From Bradyrhizobium sp. CCBAU 051011 (GTDB lineage Bacteria; Pseudomonadota; Alphaproteobacteria; Rhizobiales; Xanthobacteraceae): a stretch of DNA of 64,000 nt. Of this stretch, positions 62,401-64,000 are shown piece by piece. The position numbers and the translations under genes were made by a program. The notes beneath the pieces were generated by a model that was given only the letters and a program-made list of their open reading frames with translations, did no database searches and was not told the DNA's origin. The stretch is from assembly GCF_009930815.1 (NCBI RefSeq), contig NZ_CP022222.1, positions 4,568,501 through 4,632,500 on the forward strand. The letters are read 5' to 3'. Each line of letters starts with the position of its first letter. Within the stretch, counting starts at the first letter, position 1.

Positions 62401-62848
62401 GGCGGGGGATGCCGAAGCACATCTCCAGCGCGGAAGCGAGGATGACCGCCTCGATCGCGAAGAAAATGAAGGTGAAGGAGGCGTAGATCAGCGAGGTGAT
62501 GGTCGAGCCGATATAGCCGAAGCCGGCGCCGCGGGTCAGGAGATCAATATCGATGCCGCATTTGGCGGCATGATAGGCAATCGGCAGGCCGCAGAAGAAG
62601 ATGACGACGCTGACGACCAGGATGGCAACGGTGGCGTTGGTCGCGCCGTAATTCAGCGTAATCGTGCCGCCGATCGCCTCGAGTGCCAGAAACGAGATGG
62701 CGCCAAGGGCGGTATTGGCGACGCGGGCGGCGGACCACCGCCGCGCGCTCTTGGCGGTGAAGCGCAGCGCGTAGTCTTCCAGCGTCTGGTTGGCAACCCA
62801 TTGATTATACTGGCGCCTGACGCGGTCTATCCGCTGCCGCCCTGCCAC
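59477..62848 (-). CDS. hybrid histidine kinase fused to an NCS1-type transporter domain
   Basis: 1123 residues from a GTG at 62848, with GGAG upstream. Residues 1-480 look like a complete cytosine/purine/hydantoin (NCS1) permease: TLEDYALRFTAKSARRWSAA, then FLALEAIGGTITLNYGATNA and about 12 helices. A cysteine cluster follows (C499, C500, C502, C514, C522, C525, C526, C532, C536), suggesting bound zinc or iron. Two further helices (570-627) lead to the kinase: H682 in GLSHELRSPLNAISGY, N-box LLSNALKF, DTGPGIQ, GTGLGLTIS. The receiver has D968 and K1019. The tail (1055-1123) is conserved-looking but unassigned. It probably senses a substrate such as urea or a purine product. Confidence 0.9.
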   Translation of the reverse strand: MAGRQRIDRVRRQYNQWVANQTLEDYALRFTAKSARRWSAARVANTALGAISFLALEAIGGTITLNYGATNATVAILVVSVVIFFCGLPIAYHAAKCGIDIDLLTRGAGFGYIGSTITSLIYASFTFIFFAIEAVILASALEMCFGIPRPIGYLISAVVIIPLVTYGITLISRFQLWTQPIWIILHILPFVAIAYANPHSFTEWRKFAGEHGDPGGHLDLLLFGTAASVVFSLVAQIGEQVDFLRFLPRDRRTSRTSWWIALLIAGPGWIIFGALKLLLGSFLAFFALSHGLSSEQAAEPAHMYLEAFRYVLSQPDMALALTGTFVILSQIKINVTNAYAGSIAWSNFFSRLTHSHPGRVVWLVFNVVVALLLMEIGVYKALEQTLALYSNVAIAWVGALVADLVVNKPLGLRPQHIEFKRAHLCDINPVGVGAMTIATIVSISAFYGLFGPTAKALSAFVALAVAFVTAPLIAWATDGKYYIARKPKRSWQNLESIQCCICEHSFEPEDMASCPAYAGPICSLCCSLDARCHDLCKPHARAGAQVSDMLGKLLPEKIYARINSQFGHYLGVFAVSAGLVGLTLGLIYLQTSATMPAENFALSDVLWKVFFALSIIIGVVAWLFVLAEQSRRAAEAETRRQTTLLIQEIDAHKRTDAELQRAKEVAESANLAKSRYVVGLSHELRSPLNAISGYAQLLEQDTSLATKPRDQVRVVRRSADHLSGLIDGILDISKIEAGRLYLSRDEVRLSEFLDQLVGMFRVQAAAKGIDFVFKRPAVLPVVVYADEKRLRQVLINLLSNALKFTQTGSVQFVVHYRSPVAEFEIIDTGPGIQADDLERIFAPFERGALGVSQPQTGTGLGLTISRLLAGVMGGDIKVASEVGNGSTFRVKILLSEVTNPTRIAPVEAPIFGYHGPRKTILITDDDPTHRDLLREVLTPLGFILLSAPDGPGCLALAQHCRPDLFLLDISMAGMDGWTVAQTLRESGHHQARILMVSASALEAHGAPLAQPFHDGYLMKPIDIPKLLETIRQLLKLEWQYEADQIPAPHWKPETGSRPPVKHVEELIGLGQLGYIRAIQVKLDEIGNDYPEHADFVSQMRALIDRFDLDQYMATLKALHSYDH

Positions 62849-62922
62849 TTAGTTGCTCCTGCCCGGTTTGCCCGACCCTGCGTAGCCAGCAAACTCCGTA
62901 CCAGAAACCTACGTCGCTATTT

Positions 62923-62963
62923 TGCGGTGCAGTATACGCAATCCCACGTATCTGTGCGGTGCA
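62923..62963. promoter_or_regulatory. direct repeat TGCGGTGCA in the kinase-urtA divergent region
   Basis: TGCGGTGCA occurs at 62923-62931 and 62955-62963, 32 bases apart (three helical turns). Between them ATACG (62934-62938) and CGTAT (62947-62951) form an inverted repeat. GGTGCA is the half site of NtrC operators (TGCACC-N5-GGTGCA), but neither copy has a full partner. The site could bind the response regulator at 58561 or NtrC, controlling the urea transporter or the kinase. Confidence 0.4.
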
Positions 62964-63022
62964 CAATTCTGGGCAATCCTCGCCTGACCAATAAGCGTTC
63001 TCGAACAAAAAATGGGGTGCTC

Positions 63023-64000
63023 ATGTCAGACGAACCAAACCAGGGCTTGCAGTCGCCGCTTCGCCGCAAACTGCTGATGGGCGCAGCGGCCTTGCCGCTC
63101 ATTTCGATCCTTCCCCGGCCCTCATTCGGGGCGGGTCCTGCAACCGCCACCGTCAACACCACGGGCCTCGCGGTCACCGATACGGAAGTCACCGTCGGCA
63201 TCCTGCACTCCGCCACCGGCACGATGGCGATCTCGGAGACCGGCTCGATCCAGGCCGAAAAGCTCGCGATCGAACAGATCAACGCCATGGGCGGCGTGCT
63301 CGGGCGCAAGATCAAATTCATCCAGGAAGACGGCGCCAGCGACTGGCCGACATTCGCGGAAAAGGCCAAGAAGCTTCTCGTCAACGACAAGGTCGCCGCG
63401 ATCATGGGCTGCTGGACCTCTGCATCGCGCAAGGCGGTGCTGCCTGTCGTCGAGCAGTACAACGGCATGCTCTATTACCCGACCTTCTATGAAGGTCTCG
63501 AGCAGTCCAAGAACGTCATCTACACCGGCCAGGAAGCCACCCAGCAGATTCTCGCTGGTCTCAACTGGATCGCCAAGGAGAAGGGCGCCAAATCCTTCTT
63601 CTTCATCGGCTCGGATTACATCTGGCCGCGCACCTCGAACAAGATCGCGCGCAAGCACGTCGAGAACGTGCTGAAGGGCAAGGTCGTCGGCGAGGAATAT
63701 TACGCGCTCGGCAGCACCCAGTTCAATTCGGTGATTAACAAGATCAAGCTGACCAAGCCCGACGTCATCTTCACCGACGTGGTCGGCGGCTCGAACGTCG
63801 CCTTCTACAAGCAGCTCAAGGCGGCCGGCGTCGACCTCTCGAAGCAGGCGCTGCTCACGATCTCGGTGACCGAGGACGAAATCGACGGCATCGGCGGCGA
63901 AAACATCGCGGGCGCCTATGCCTGCATGAAGTATTTCCAGTCGCTCGACAATGCCAACAACAAGGCGTTCGTTCCCGCCTTCAAGAAGCTGTGGGGCGAG
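63023..64000 (+). CDS. urtA: urea ABC transporter substrate-binding protein UrtA, 3' end cut by window
   Basis: 326 codons are visible from the ATG at 63023; the C-terminus lies outside the window. A Tat-like signal (LRRKLLMGAAALPLISILPR) is followed by the UrtA hallmark EVTVGILHSATGTMAISETG, then NAMGGVLGRKIKFIQEDGAS, IMGCWTSASRKAVLPVVEQ and LLYYPTFYEG-type YNGMLYYPTFYEGLEQS. UrtA binds urea in the periplasm for the UrtBCDE importer, whose genes would follow to the right. It is divergent from the transporter-kinase fusion. Confidence 0.93.
   Translation, partial: MSDEPNQGLQSPLRRKLLMGAAALPLISILPRPSFGAGPATATVNTTGLAVTDTEVTVGILHSATGTMAISETGSIQAEKLAIEQINAMGGVLGRKIKFIQEDGASDWPTFAEKAKKLLVNDKVAAIMGCWTSASRKAVLPVVEQYNGMLYYPTFYEGLEQSKNVIYTGQEATQQILAGLNWIAKEKGAKSFFFIGSDYIWPRTSNKIARKHVENVLKGKVVGEEYYALGSTQFNSVINKIKLTKPDVIFTDVVGGSNVAFYKQLKAAGVDLSKQALLTISVTEDEIDGIGGENIAGAYACMKYFQSLDNANNKAFVPAFKKLWGE

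Noticed and set aside
1..64000. tRNA, rRNA, insertion sequences or integrase genes
   Set aside because: I looked for tRNA-like cloverleaf ends, transposase motifs and integrase genes in gaps and at gene borders and saw none I could support.

Overview
The window is GC-rich, densely packed alphaproteobacterial chromosome, most likely Bradyrhizobium or a close relative. I infer this from three things: the ABC/TRAP transporter-rich gene content; the globin, flavoprotein and nitrate reductase gene order known from Bradyrhizobium nitrate assimilation; and intergenic palindromic repeats of the 'gtcattgcgag ... ctcgcaatgac' type. I saw no rRNA, tRNA, CRISPR array, insertion sequence or prophage. Many very long open frames lie antisense to real genes; these are GC-codon artefacts and are left out.

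Layout. 1-1109: 3' part of a drug-efflux-type MFS gene. 1346-5316: three-gene ABC importer of the Fe3+/family-1 type. 5322-9795 (minus): five-gene operon with a NitT/TauT-type ATPase and permease plus a DapA-like lyase, a GNAT and an NAD-dependent epimerase. It is controlled by a TetR regulator at 9884-10531, with the cognate binding protein divergent at 10630. 11835-15652: Baeyer-Villiger monooxygenase and alkylsulfatase-like metallohydrolase. 15910-21859: glycosyltransferase, ABC exporter, glycogen-debranching-type glucosidase and PRC-barrel protein. 21906-24384: two tail-to-tail MFS transporters. 24508-26730: cupin, small exported protein, peroxiredoxin-like and ABM-domain proteins. 26851-29953: LysR regulator, 3-hydroxybutyrate dehydrogenase and patatin. 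29959-31386: glycogen synthase. 31570-38252: class III CoA-transferase, then a complete five-gene peptide/opine-type ABC importer. 38359-41677: zinc alcohol dehydrogenase, isopropylmalate-dehydrogenase-like enzyme and crotonase. 42060-42455: XRE regulator. 43361-46353: complete TRAP transporter. 46441-50420: HWE-type sensor kinase, beta-lactamase-fold hydrolase and intradiol dioxygenase.

50761-58280 is a nitrate assimilation operon: nrtABC for uptake, a single-domain globin, an FAD/NAD(P)H reductase and a molybdenum nitrate reductase with a C-terminal [2Fe-2S] domain. A sigma-54-like promoter and a leader of about 150 nt precede it. The reductase probably feeds electrons to the nitrate reductase, and the globin probably handles nitric oxide. 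No nitrite reductase is in the window.

58561-64000 is the most unusual region. A response regulator overlaps a 1123-residue hybrid histidine kinase whose N-terminal half is an NCS1-type transporter followed by a cysteine cluster. Divergently transcribed from it is urtA, the urea-binding protein of a urea ABC transporter, cut by the window end. The arrangement suggests a transporter-derived nitrogen sensor.

Regulatory signals recognised include two GGAAC-N16-CGTT promoters (EcfG general stress response type) in front of the glycosyltransferase and glgA, two related TetR operators, a LysR box, a palindrome before the XRE gene and a direct repeat before urtA.
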